From contig JBFILW010000150.1 of NCBI GenBank assembly GCA_041612005.1, positions 1-6,859 of the forward strand: 6,859 bases of DNA, written 5' to 3'. The notes under the pieces are model-generated. The model saw nothing but the letters and a program-made list of their open reading frames with translations, was not told the origin of the DNA and did not search any database. Position 1 is the first letter of the stretch. Every line of letters begins with the position of its first letter. Positions 1 to 6,566 of the stretch are shown piece by piece. The position numbers and the translations under genes are program-made. Source of the DNA: JBFILW01 sp041612005. GTDB lineage: Bacteria; Gemmatimonadota; Gemmatimonadetes; Palauibacterales; Palauibacteraceae.

Positions 1-1
1 G

Positions 2-328
2 GCCACCGGTGCCTTTTTCACAGCAACATCCATGATCGGCATGATTGCCCTGGCAGGCATCATCGTGCGGAATTCGATTCTCCTGGTCGACTTCGTCACA
101 CTCGGTCTGGAGCGCGGACAGTCGCTGCGCGATGCGGTGATCGCCTCGGGCTTGATCCGGGCCCGGCCGATCATCCTCACGGCCGCCGCGGTGGTGATCG
201 GCGGTTTCGTGATGGTGCGCGACCCGATCTTCGAAGGCCTTGGGATGGCGCTCATCAGTGGTGCGATCGTGTCTACGCTCCTGACGCTGGTTGCAATTCC
301 ACTCCTTTACTACGAGATGCACAAATGA
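2..328 (+). CDS. RND-family efflux transporter permease, C-terminal 108 residues (5' end outside window)
   Basis: This is the carboxy-terminal end of a large inner-membrane proton-driven efflux permease. The frame is open from the window edge, so the true start lies upstream. Three hydrophobic segments are visible at fragment residues about 12-33, 57-72 and 81-104, matching the last three helices of RND pumps. The link after the first, with N-S-I-L-L-V-D-F at 24-31 and the R-x-R-P-I-I-L-T motif at 53-60, is typical of the AcrB/CzcA superfamily. The D-P-I-F-E-G-L stretch (74-80) and the short tail after the last helix differ from classical AcrB, so substrate class (drug, metal or other) cannot be read from this piece. 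The stop overlaps the next start by 4 nt (ATGA), which indicates translational coupling to the PII-like gene. Family assignment is confident; substrate is unknown. Confidence 0.87.
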   Translation, partial: ATGAFFTATSMIGMIALAGIIVRNSILLVDFVTLGLERGQSLRDAVIASGLIRARPIILTAAAVVIGGFVMVRDPIFEGLGMALISGAIVSTLLTLVAIPLLYYEMHK

Positions 329-615
329 GAATGGTTGTGTTGATCGTCGACGCCGATCACGCCGCAGACATCGAACGGCTCCTGGACGACTGTGACGCTC
401 CGGGGTATACCCAGATCGAGAGCGTGCACGGGAAAGGGCGGACGGGAAAGAAGTCCGGAAGCCGGGCCTTTCCCGGCTCGAGCAGCCTGTTCATCGCCGC
501 GCTGGACGACCACTGCGTGAAACCGCTGCGCGAACGGCTGGACACGTTGCGCTCTTCCCGGGGACCGGAGGAGGGACTCAAAGCGTTCATCATGGACACA
601 GAGGAGCTCATATGA
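325..615 (+). CDS. small PII-like signalling protein linked to the efflux pump
   Basis: A 96-residue protein with the beta-alpha-beta beginning of the PII/GlnB fold (M-V-V-L-I-V-D at 3-9, helix about 11-23). A glycine- and basic-rich loop at about 34-51 sits where PII proteins carry the T-loop. Aligned by eye to GlnB, the loop keeps G-x-G-R (36-39), but Gln39 of GlnB is replaced by Thr40, and the uridylylated Tyr51 is replaced by Phe49. Classical 2-oxoglutarate/Mg sensing and uridylylation are therefore not expected. A group of divergent PII proteins encoded beside RND/heavy-metal efflux genes (called PII-NG in the literature) is known, and this gene fits it in size and location. It overlaps the pump gene and the next gene by 4 nt each. 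Binding or gating of the pump is inference. A CutA-like or other ferredoxin-fold protein is the main alternative. Confidence 0.7.
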   Translation: MRMVVLIVDADHAADIERLLDDCDAPGYTQIESVHGKGRTGKKSGSRAFPGSSSLFIAALDDHCVKPLRERLDTLRSSRGPEEGLKAFIMDTEELI

Positions 616-809
616 GGATGCACTACATCATTCGGGGCATTGCTGGCTCGTTCGTATTGATCTCCCTCGCGCTGGGATACTGGGTGAGCCCCTACTGGTA
701 TCTCTTCACGGCTTTCGTCGGGCTCAACCTGCTCCAGTCGAGCATCACGAAGTGGTGCTTGATGGAGCAGATCCTGAGCAAGCTCGGGGTGGCGGAACGC
801 CCGACGTAG
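612..809 (+). CDS. small two-helix membrane protein, YgaP-like/DUF2892 type
   Basis: A 65-residue protein with two hydrophobic helices (about 6-23 and 27-45) and a short polar tail. The pattern R-G-I-A-G-S-F-V-L-I-S-L-A-L-G (8-22), F-V-G-L-N-L-L-Q-S (35-43), then a Cys (C49), M-E and I-L-x-K-L-G (54-59) matches the YgaP-like transmembrane family (DUF2892), whose members usually carry C-P at this place; here the Pro is Leu50. Family members occur alone or fused to rhodanese domains, and no rhodanese is present here. The gene starts inside the last codons of the PII-like gene (ATGA overlap). A GAGGAG ribosome-binding site at 601-606 lies 5 nt before the ATG. Function is unknown; position as last gene of the pump operon suggests a membrane accessory, which is inference. 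Confidence 0.8.
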   Translation: MRMHYIIRGIAGSFVLISLALGYWVSPYWYLFTAFVGLNLLQSSITKWCLMEQILSKLGVAERPT

Positions 810-1286
810 CTGCTCGCCCGCAGTCATCGTTCTTCCGCGCCCCCTCCGTGACCGGGACTGGAACTGCCGCCCGGACAGCTGCGTCGAGGGGGCGCGAGAC
901 CGCCCGCTTCGCCGCCGCCGGTCGCTTTGACCGCCGCGTTCGGGCGCCCACCTGCCTCGAGCACCCACTACCGGACACCGATTACCCATGATATTATCAC
1001 ACCGGTTGGCGCGGGCCCGATGCTGTTCACTGGGGCTCACGTCGCTCGGCCGCGGTCGGAACCAACTCGCCCGCCAAACCGCGCGCCGCACCCCCCGTCC
1101 AGAACCAAGGCACCGCGTGTGGGTCGCAGCCGACCGGAGTCATGTCTTCTCTGAGGCCCAGAGTGACCCAACTCCGGAACCCGACCCTACCGAGTTGACG
1201 AGCTCGACAGCGTTCGAGCACCGAGCCAAGGAAGTCGGCCCCTCGGCTCGGCGCGCTGATGCGAGGCGTCATCCTCACGGGATCCT
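810..1286. other. non-coding gap of 477 nt between the pump operon and the secreted-protein gene
   Basis: I find no believable gene here. The open frames on both strands are Arg/Pro/Ser-rich and lack family motifs, as expected from GC-rich non-coding DNA. Visible structure is limited. One AT-rich island at 988-999 contains the imperfect-centre palindrome TGATATTATCA (989-999). A 6-bp stem-loop lies at 1202-1219 and a 7-bp stem with a long loop at 1221-1251, both just upstream of the next start. No convincing intrinsic terminator with a T-tract follows the pump operon. No -35/-10 pair with good spacing was found, although the promoter of the next gene must lie somewhere in this stretch. Confidence 0.6.
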
Positions 1287-1949
1287 ATGAACAGAGCAGG
1301 CGTCGTACTCATCTTCGTCGTTGCATTCCCGACGACCCTTCACACCCAGACGAGCGCCGCAGCGCTCCGCACTGCGTCGGCCGCGGACCTGGCCACCTCG
1401 TATCGGGAGCTCCGCCAGATCACGGATCACCTTCCGCTGGTCGAGCGTGGCGGGACCGTTCACCTGCCGGATCGGACAATCACACGCGACAACCTCGAGC
1501 AGTTCAAGGCCGAGCTCGCGGACGAGCTGGCGGTCCTGGAGACCACGATCACCGATCGCGGGTACGCGACCGTCTCGGGGACGTACGCGGCGAAGGCCGC
1601 GGCCGCATGCAAGAAAATTCCCTCGGGGTGGGCCCACAGCATCGAGGCGGGCACGATCAGGCGGATCGTCATCTCCCAAGAGGCGTTCGAGCTTCAGCTC
1701 GTACAAGAGTTCACCATCGAAGGCCAGCCCGGCACGTTCGAGATCAGGGGTGTGATCGTCGACTCGACGCTCGCGTTCGACGACATGATGAACTCCGATT
1801 TCGGGTTCGTCGGGCAGGTGGTGGGCGGGACCATTACCGTTCGGCCGCAGGTCGACCAGATCCTGGCCGCCTGGCCCGACTGGATCAAGGCTCCGAGCCG
1901 AAAGGACCTTTCCCGGTGCGAGGTGACCCTCGCGCCGCGCACACCGTAA
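1287..1949 (+). CDS. predicted secreted protein of unknown function
   Basis: A 220-residue protein that I do not recognise. It begins with a Sec-type signal peptide: M-N-R, a hydrophobic core V-V-L-I-F-V-V-A-F (6-14), and a plausible cleavage region around T-S-A (22-24). The mature part has an Ala/Leu/Glu-rich helical portion (about 25-108) and a probably beta-rich portion with alternating hydrophobics (about 124-188). There are only two cysteines, C108 and C211, which could form a disulphide in the periplasm. No lipobox, catalytic motif or repeat is evident. The start is preceded by a weak purine stretch (ACGGGA, 1277-1282); no better in-frame start is seen. It stands alone between an efflux operon and a convergent signalling operon, so the neighbours give little clue. 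Steady codon usage and the signal peptide support a real gene. Confidence 0.72.
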   Translation: MNRAGVVLIFVVAFPTTLHTQTSAAALRTASAADLATSYRELRQITDHLPLVERGGTVHLPDRTITRDNLEQFKAELADELAVLETTITDRGYATVSGTYAAKAAAACKKIPSGWAHSIEAGTIRRIVISQEAFELQLVQEFTIEGQPGTFEIRGVIVDSTLAFDDMMNSDFGFVGQVVGGTITVRPQVDQILAAWPDWIKAPSRKDLSRCEVTLAPRTP

Positions 1950-1962
1950 GGAGGAAGCGTGG

Positions 1963-1986
1963 GGGCGACCCGAGAGCGGGTCGCCC
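1963..1986. terminator. perfect 10-bp hairpin between convergent genes, probable shared terminator
   Basis: The arms GGGCGACCCG (1963-1972) and CGGGTCGCCC (1977-1986) are exact reverse complements around a 4-nt AGAG loop. The hairpin lies 13 nt after the stop of the secreted-protein gene and 1 nt past the stop of the histidine kinase gene on the other strand, so it could end or protect transcripts from both sides. Neither side has a T-tract, so it is not a textbook intrinsic terminator. It may act with Rho or as a 3'-end stabiliser. Confidence 0.65.
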
Positions 1987-1987
1987 G

Positions 1988-4378
1988 CTACGATCCCACG
2001 AGTTGCTTGATCTCTTCGACCAGCTCGAACACGTCGAACGGCTTGCGCACCAGCTTCGCCCCCAGCGAGGATGCCAGCTCCCCTGATGTGGGCAGACCGT
2101 AACCGGTCACGAGCATCGCCGGAACCTGCGCCAGCCGGGAATCGGCGCGCAACGCCTGCAGCACGGCGACACCGTCCAATTGAGGGAGGTGCCAGTCGGT
2201 GATCACGACGTCCGGGATCCGCGCCCGCGCCAGCTCCAGAGCTTCCTCGCCACCCGCCGCTTCGAGACACCCGAGGTTGGCGCTCCGCAGAGCGCGCGCC
2301 AACACGTCCCGTACCGCGGGATCGTCCTCGACCAGGAGGACGATCCGTCGCGGCGGCGCCGTGAGTAGCCGATTCGCCGCGGCAGTCAGGGTTTCGGCAT
2401 CGTCCGTCACGCACGCGTCGGCACCGTACGCAACCGCTTGATCATGCCGGACTCCCGGACCGATCAGGAGACTCGGGATGTCCGTAGCGGGGGGAGACCC
2501 TCGCAATCGTCGAAGCAGCTCGAGCCCGTGCATGTCGGCGAGCTCGGTGTTCACCGCGATGAGGTCAAAACTCCTATCGGCCACCGCCCGGAGTGCCGCT
2601 GCGCCGTCCTCAGCCGTGGTCACGGCCCAGCCCACACTCTCGAACAGCTGCTGCCGGAGGCGCAGGCGATCCCGATCCGTCTCGACCAGCAGGATCGTGC
2701 GGAACGACGGGGCCCCGAGGGGCGGCTCATCATCCACCGCGGCGGCTGGAGTCTCCCGGGCGCGTCGCAGACGAACCAGGAACCGGGCGCCTCGGGGCTC
2801 CCGGTTCTCCGCCCAGATCTCGCCGTCGAACTGCTCCACGATCGCCCGACTGATCGAGAGTCCAAGCCCCGCACCGCCATGCGAACGCACGTCGGACCGC
2901 TCGAGCTGCGTGAACTTCCCGAAGATGGAATCGATTTGCTCGGCCGGAATTCCCGGCCCCTCGTCGGCGACCTCGAACGCGATCCGCTCGCGATCCGGCC
3001 ACCACCGGAGGCTCACCACACCGTCTTCCGGGGAGAACTTGATGGCGTTGGCCAGGAGGTTGACCAGCACCTGCTCCAGGCGATCGGCGTCCGCGAGCAC
3101 GGCAGCCGGACTCGCTTCGTCGGCGTATTCGAGACGAACGCCCCGCTCCTGCGCAAACCCCCGCACGGCCTCGATCGCCTCCGCCGCAACACGGCTCACC
3201 GACACCGGGCCCAGCTGCGTCACGAACCGACCGCTCTGTATTCTCGCCAAGTCCAGCAGGTCGTCCACCAGCCGGATGAGCCGTTCGAGATTGCGGAGAG
3301 CAATGTCGAGCAGCTCCCGTGCCTGATCGGTCAGCGTCCCGGCCAGGCCCTTTGAGAGCAGGCCGAGCGAGGTCTTCACCGAGGTGAGCGGGGTGCGAAG
3401 CTCGTGACTCACGATCGACACGAACTCGTCCTTGGCGCGCTCGGCCTGAACCTCGCGCGTGACGTCGCGATAGATGAGCACATGTCCCAGCAGTGCGTCA
3501 CTCTCGTCTCGCACCGCTGCCACGGTGCGCTGGCAAACGCGGCCCACCGGAATCCGAAACTCGACGAGATCCTGCAGCATCGTGTCACCGCTCAGAAGCG
3601 CATCGGTCTGTGGCACCAGTGCTTGCCGGTCCCGCAACGCCCGACTCAGCAGCTCGTTGACTTGTGACAGTCTCGCCCCATCGAGCAGTTCTCGAGGCCG
3701 TCCAACCAGCTCGCCCATGGCGCGGTTGGCGTGCACGATGGTGTCGCCGCTCACCATCAGAATCGCCGCGTCGCTCGCCTCCAGCAGCGCCTCGAGGCGG
3801 TTCCGCGAGCGGGACACCGCGGCATGCTCCGTCGCGAGCGCCCGCCGCTGTTCCTCGATCGTGGCCAGGAGCTTCGAGTAGTGGAGCGAGGTCGAGATCT
3901 GACGGCCGAGCAGGGTGGCAAGGGCGAGGTCATCGTCGTCGTACGGTGTGGACGTCGCCGCCCCGAAGTTCAGGGTCCCGATGACCTCTCCACCCACGAG
4001 CAATGGAATGATGAGCACCGATACCGACTGCTCGCCCTCGTGGTGGATATCTCCGATGCCCGCGTAGTCGTCGGCGCGAATCGCCGTCCCCGATCGAATG
4101 ACCTGTCCAGTCAATCCCTCGGTGATCGGGAACGCGGTCGGGATGGTCTGGAAGCCGCCGCGCGCAGCGTCGAACAGCGTGTGGAGGTAGTAGCTCGCGC
4201 CGTCGGTAGCCACGAGCACGACACTCGCACGGCGAAACGCGAGGACATGGCGGAGCCGTTGGATCGCTTCACGAAAGATCTGATCCAGGTCAAACGTCGA
4301 ATTGATGAGAAAAGCGAGCTCCGCCACCAGCTCGAGACGGGCGAGCGTCGCGGATCGGGGATCGCTCGCGGCGCTCAT
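1988..4378 (-). CDS. soluble hybrid sensor histidine kinase (GAF-PAS-HisKA-HATPase-pseudoREC-REC)
   Basis: A 796-residue cytoplasmic hybrid kinase; I see no transmembrane segment or signal peptide. Order of domains: GAF (about 25-165), a coiled-coil linker (about 166-195), PAS (about 193-310), HisKA with S-H-E-L-R-T-P and phospho-His H325, and a HATPase domain with N box (N440, N444), G1 D-E-G-P-G-I-P (472-478), F box F-G-K-F (486-489) and G2 G-G-A-G-L-G-L (501-507). Two receivers follow. The first (about 559-672) has lost its key residues: Asn610 in place of the phospho-Asp, Gly640 for Ser/Thr, and Asp659 for Lys. The second (about 677-796) is intact, with E684/D685/D686, D728, T758 and K779-P780. 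It senses an unknown cytosolic signal through GAF/PAS and should pass phosphate from H325 to D728, then to the adjacent Hpt. The ATG overlaps the Hpt stop by 4 nt (ATGA) and has GGAG (4387-4390) 8 nt upstream. Confidence 0.96.
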   Translation of the reverse strand: MSAASDPRSATLARLELVAELAFLINSTFDLDQIFREAIQRLRHVLAFRRASVVLVATDGASYYLHTLFDAARGGFQTIPTAFPITEGLTGQVIRSGTAIRADDYAGIGDIHHEGEQSVSVLIIPLLVGGEVIGTLNFGAATSTPYDDDDLALATLLGRQISTSLHYSKLLATIEEQRRALATEHAAVSRSRNRLEALLEASDAAILMVSGDTIVHANRAMGELVGRPRELLDGARLSQVNELLSRALRDRQALVPQTDALLSGDTMLQDLVEFRIPVGRVCQRTVAAVRDESDALLGHVLIYRDVTREVQAERAKDEFVSIVSHELRTPLTSVKTSLGLLSKGLAGTLTDQARELLDIALRNLERLIRLVDDLLDLARIQSGRFVTQLGPVSVSRVAAEAIEAVRGFAQERGVRLEYADEASPAAVLADADRLEQVLVNLLANAIKFSPEDGVVSLRWWPDRERIAFEVADEGPGIPAEQIDSIFGKFTQLERSDVRSHGGAGLGLSISRAIVEQFDGEIWAENREPRGARFLVRLRRARETPAAAVDDEPPLGAPSFRTILLVETDRDRLRLRQQLFESVGWAVTTAEDGAAALRAVADRSFDLIAVNTELADMHGLELLRRLRGSPPATDIPSLLIGPGVRHDQAVAYGADACVTDDAETLTAAANRLLTAPPRRIVLLVEDDPAVRDVLARALRSANLGCLEAAGGEEALELARARIPDVVITDWHLPQLDGVAVLQALRADSRLAQVPAMLVTGYGLPTSGELASSLGAKLVRKPFDVFELVEEIKQLVGS

Positions 4379-4740
4379 GCCCCCGGCTCCGGCATCCGCA
4401 GACGATAGCGATCCACGGCACGCCGCAGTTCGCCCAGCAGCTCAGCGGCGGCCGTAAGTTCGGTCGGTGTCCTGGCGCGCGTTCCGAGGAACCGAAGACC
4501 GAGCTCCGTGAGCTTCGTGGCGGGCTCGACCAACTCGTCCGCCTCGTAGGCTGCCGCCGTGCCTTTCAGCGAGTGGGCACTCTGATGGAACCGCTCGGCA
4601 GCCTCGGGGACGTACCCGAAGCCCAAGGTTTCGAGAGCTCCCTCCATGGTGGCGACGCGGCCCGGCAGGCTCGCCTGGAACTCTCGGCGCAACTTGGCCA
4701 TGATCTCCGGCGGCACGCCATGACTCGATTGGCTATTCAA
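4375..4740 (-). CDS. Hpt histidine phosphotransfer protein
   Basis: A 121-residue, mostly helical protein with the Hpt signature H-S-L-K-G-T-A (56-62), in which H56 is the phosphorylated histidine. Its length is normal for a stand-alone Hpt domain. Such proteins shuttle phosphate between receiver domains and have no catalytic activity of their own. The start is taken as TTG at 4740, because GAAGGG (minus strand, 4748-4753) sits 7 nt before it; an in-frame ATG at residue 14 is the alternative and would trim part of the first helix. With TTG the gene overlaps the upstream receiver gene by 8 nt, and its own stop overlaps the kinase start by 4 nt, so the three are one translationally coupled operon. 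Likely partners are D728 of the hybrid kinase on one side, and D56 of the small receiver or D55 of the sigma-54 activator on the other. Confidence 0.93.
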   Translation of the reverse strand: MNSQSSHGVPPEIMAKLRREFQASLPGRVATMEGALETLGFGYVPEAAERFHQSAHSLKGTAAAYEADELVEPATKLTELGLRFLGTRARTPTELTAAAELLGELRRAVDRYRLRMPEPGA

Positions 4741-5119
4741 GGCCCGACCCTTCGCACAGCTGCTGGATCTGCGTGGCGAGCCGCTCGGGCTCGAACGGCT
4801 TGAAGATGACGCCGACCGCGCCGACGGCTCGCATCCGCGCCTCGTCGACCCGCTTGCGGGCCGTGAGAAAGACCACGGGGGTCCCGGCGGTCTCAGGATC
4901 TCCGGTCAGGTTCTCACACACCTCGTACCCGTCCATGTCGGGCATCATGAGGTCGACGATCACCGCGTCGGGGCGAACCCGACGCACGACCTCGAGACCC
5001 TCAGGCCCGCTCGCGGCTGTCATAACGTCCCATCCCGCCGTAAACTGTAGAGTGGCCCGGGTCAGCGCCCGCAGGTCGGCGTCGTCCTCGATGAGCACGA
5101 CGGTGTATGGAGCGCTCAC
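4733..5119 (-). CDS. single-domain response regulator (CheY-like receiver)
   Basis: With the GTG start at 5119 this is a 128-residue receiver with nothing attached. It has all key residues: acidic cluster E11/D12/D13, phospho-Asp D56 in V-I-V-D-L-M-M-P-D-M-D-G, T86 in F-L-T-A, and K107 in F-K-P-F-E. Lacking an output domain, it should work by protein contact or as a phosphate relay or sink. The frame is open further upstream to an ATG at 5209, but that would add 30 Pro/Gly/Ser-rich residues of non-receiver character and run across the start of the divergent activator gene. The GTG directly before S-A-P-Y-T-V-V-L-I-E-D-D, with a GGGG stretch just upstream, is preferred. It is first in the operon with Hpt and the hybrid kinase. 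Confidence 0.92.
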   Translation of the reverse strand: MSAPYTVVLIEDDADLRALTRATLQFTAGWDVMTAASGPEGLEVVRRVRPDAVIVDLMMPDMDGYEVCENLTGDPETAGTPVVFLTARKRVDEARMRAVGAVGVIFKPFEPERLATQIQQLCEGSGLE

Positions 5120-5195
5120 GGCACCCCGCGATCCGGCCGATGATCCAGCAGCCGGCGGGTCATGCGCTTTGGGACCACGATAGGGGAACGGTTCA
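5120..5195. promoter_or_regulatory. divergent intergenic region between the phosphorelay operon and the sigma-54 activator gene
   Basis: These 76 nt separate two start codons that point away from each other, so promoters for both directions are expected here or just inside the genes. For the activator, an AGGGG ribosome-binding site is clear at 5182-5186, 9 nt before the TTG. I do not see a convincing -35/-10 pair in either direction. On the minus strand TATCGT is a weak -10-like match, and on the plus strand GG-N10-GC at 5154-5167 lacks the rest of a sigma-54 element. The assignment rests on gene layout, not on motif quality. Confidence 0.45.
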
Positions 5196-6566
5196 TTGGC
5201 GCCACGCAAAATCTACATCCTCGACGATGACCTGAGCTTCGGCAAGCTCCTGGCGGCGAATATCAAGGGAGCCGGCACCTACCGCGTCGAAGTGTTCGAT
5301 CGGCCACAAGCGCTGCTAGAGCGCCAGAGCCAACACCCCGCGGACGCGGTGTTGACCGATCTGGTGATGCCAGGGCTCGACGGCCTCGAGATCACCCGTC
5401 GGTTGAGGGCCGGCGAGCCCTCCCTCCCCATCTTCGTCCTGACGGCCCGGACCGAGATCGCAAGCGCCATCGAGGCGCTCAAAGCCGGTGCCAACGAATA
5501 TCTTACCAAGCCCGTCAACCTGGACGAGTTGACCACCCTCCTGAAGCGGGCGCTCGCGGACCGGCCGCTGCGCGAGGAAGCCGCCTCCCTGGAAGAAACC
5601 CGCCGGAGAGAATTCTCGACGAGTGCGATCCTCGGGGAGCACCAAAAGATCCAGGAGCTGCGCGCGTTCGAGCAGCGTGTCGCCGCCATCCCCAACCCCA
5701 CCGTCCTCCTCCTCGGCGAGAGCGGGACCGGCAAGAACCTCGTGGCGCGGGCCATTCATTATTCCAGCCAGCATTCGCAGGGCCGGTTCGTGGAGATCAA
5801 CTGCACAGCCCTGCCCGCTCAACTGCTGGAAGCCGAGCTGTTCGGCTACCAGAAAGGCGCCTTCACTGACGCGCGCGAGGCCAAGCGCGGCCTGATCGAG
5901 GTCGCCAACGGTGGAACGCTGTTCCTCGACGAGATCGGCGACCTGTCACCGACGCTCCAGTCCAAGTTGCTCAACTTCCTCGAGTCGCGGCAGTTTCGCC
6001 GAGTGGGCGGCATCGAGGAGATCGACGTGAGCCTCCGCATCATCGCCGCAACCAATCGGGACCTGGACGAACTGGTTCGGTCGGGTCGGTTCCGCTCCGA
6101 CCTGTATTACCGCCTGAGCGTGGCGACGCACACCCTGCCGTCGCTCCGCGAGATCCCATCAGACATCCCAGCCCTGGCCGAGCATTTTCGCGAGGTCTTC
6201 GCCCGCGAGTTCCGGAAGGACGTGAGCGCGATCGCGCCGGACGCCATGGAGATCCTGACCCAGTGGCACTGGCCGGGAAACGTGCGGGAGCTGCGAAACG
6301 TCATCGAGCGGGCAATGATCTTCGCCGAAGGTGACCAGCTGACGGCTGCCGATCTGCCACCGCTGCGATCGGTCGAAGCGGAAGGACCGCGGGCCCTGGA
6401 CAACGGGGTCCGCATGCCTCAGGGCCTCACCCTCCCCGAGGTCGAGAAGGAGTACATCCGCCAGACGCTGGCGGCGAGCAGCGGGAGCGTCCAACAGGCC
6501 GCCGAAGCGCTGGGGATCTCTCGCAAGAGCCTGTGGGAGAAGCGCAAGAAGTACGGCCTCTCGTAG
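5196..6566 (+). CDS. NtrC-family sigma-54-dependent response regulator (REC-AAA+-Fis HTH)
   Basis: A full-length 456-residue enhancer-binding activator. The receiver (about 4-120) has D10/D11/D12, phospho-Asp D55, T83 and K105-P106. The AAA+ domain (about 143-375) has Walker A G-E-S-G-T-G-K (174-180), Walker B F-L-D-E (243-246), sensor I A-T-N-R (285-288), F-R-S-D-L-Y-Y-R-L (299-307) and W-P-G-N-V-R-E-L (359-366). The sigma-54 contact loop reads GAFTDA (221-226) instead of the common GAFTGA. A Fis-type helix-turn-helix closes the protein (about 411-455, with Q-A-A-E-A-L-G-I-S-R-K-S-L). When phosphorylated such proteins oligomerise, hydrolyse ATP and remodel RNA polymerase with sigma-54. The TTG start is supported by AGGGG 9 nt upstream. 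It is divergent to the REC-Hpt-kinase operon, its probable source of phosphate, and is followed by a likely sigma-54 promoter. Confidence 0.96.
   Translation: MAPRKIYILDDDLSFGKLLAANIKGAGTYRVEVFDRPQALLERQSQHPADAVLTDLVMPGLDGLEITRRLRAGEPSLPIFVLTARTEIASAIEALKAGANEYLTKPVNLDELTTLLKRALADRPLREEAASLEETRRREFSTSAILGEHQKIQELRAFEQRVAAIPNPTVLLLGESGTGKNLVARAIHYSSQHSQGRFVEINCTALPAQLLEAELFGYQKGAFTDAREAKRGLIEVANGGTLFLDEIGDLSPTLQSKLLNFLESRQFRRVGGIEEIDVSLRIIAATNRDLDELVRSGRFRSDLYYRLSVATHTLPSLREIPSDIPALAEHFREVFAREFRKDVSAIAPDAMEILTQWHWPGNVRELRNVIERAMIFAEGDQLTAADLPPLRSVEAEGPRALDNGVRMPQGLTLPEVEKEYIRQTLAASSGSVQQAAEALGISRKSLWEKRKKYGLS

Noticed and set aside
357..1091. 244-residue open frame on the minus strand
   Set aside because: It is antisense to the PII-like and YgaP-like genes and then runs into the non-coding gap. 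The translation is Arg/Ser/Pro-rich with no motif, as expected from a shadow frame in GC-rich DNA.
1259..2414. Long open frames of 275 (+) and 379 (-) residues overlapping the secreted-protein gene and the kinase 3' end
   Set aside because: Both have very high Arg/Gly content, cross the hairpin and the ends of two well-supported genes, and show no domain.
2438..3355. 305-residue open frame on the plus strand
   Set aside because: It lies wholly antisense to the HATPase and receiver part of the kinase, whose motifs are unmistakable. Composition is Arg/His/Pro-rich.
3611..3626. TGGCAC followed by CTTGC inside the kinase gene, resembling a sigma-54 promoter
   Set aside because: GG and GC are 11 nt apart instead of the required 10, and it points antisense within a coding region.
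4550..4563. Minus-strand GGCACG-N4-CAGC inside the Hpt gene with GG-N10-GC spacing
   Set aside because: The -12 part is poor (CAGC), it lies within coding sequence that explains it, and the kinase is translationally coupled to Hpt, so no internal promoter is needed.
5154..5167. GG-N10-GC upstream of the activator gene
   Set aside because: Only the spacing fits; the flanking bases do not match TGGCACG or TTGC.
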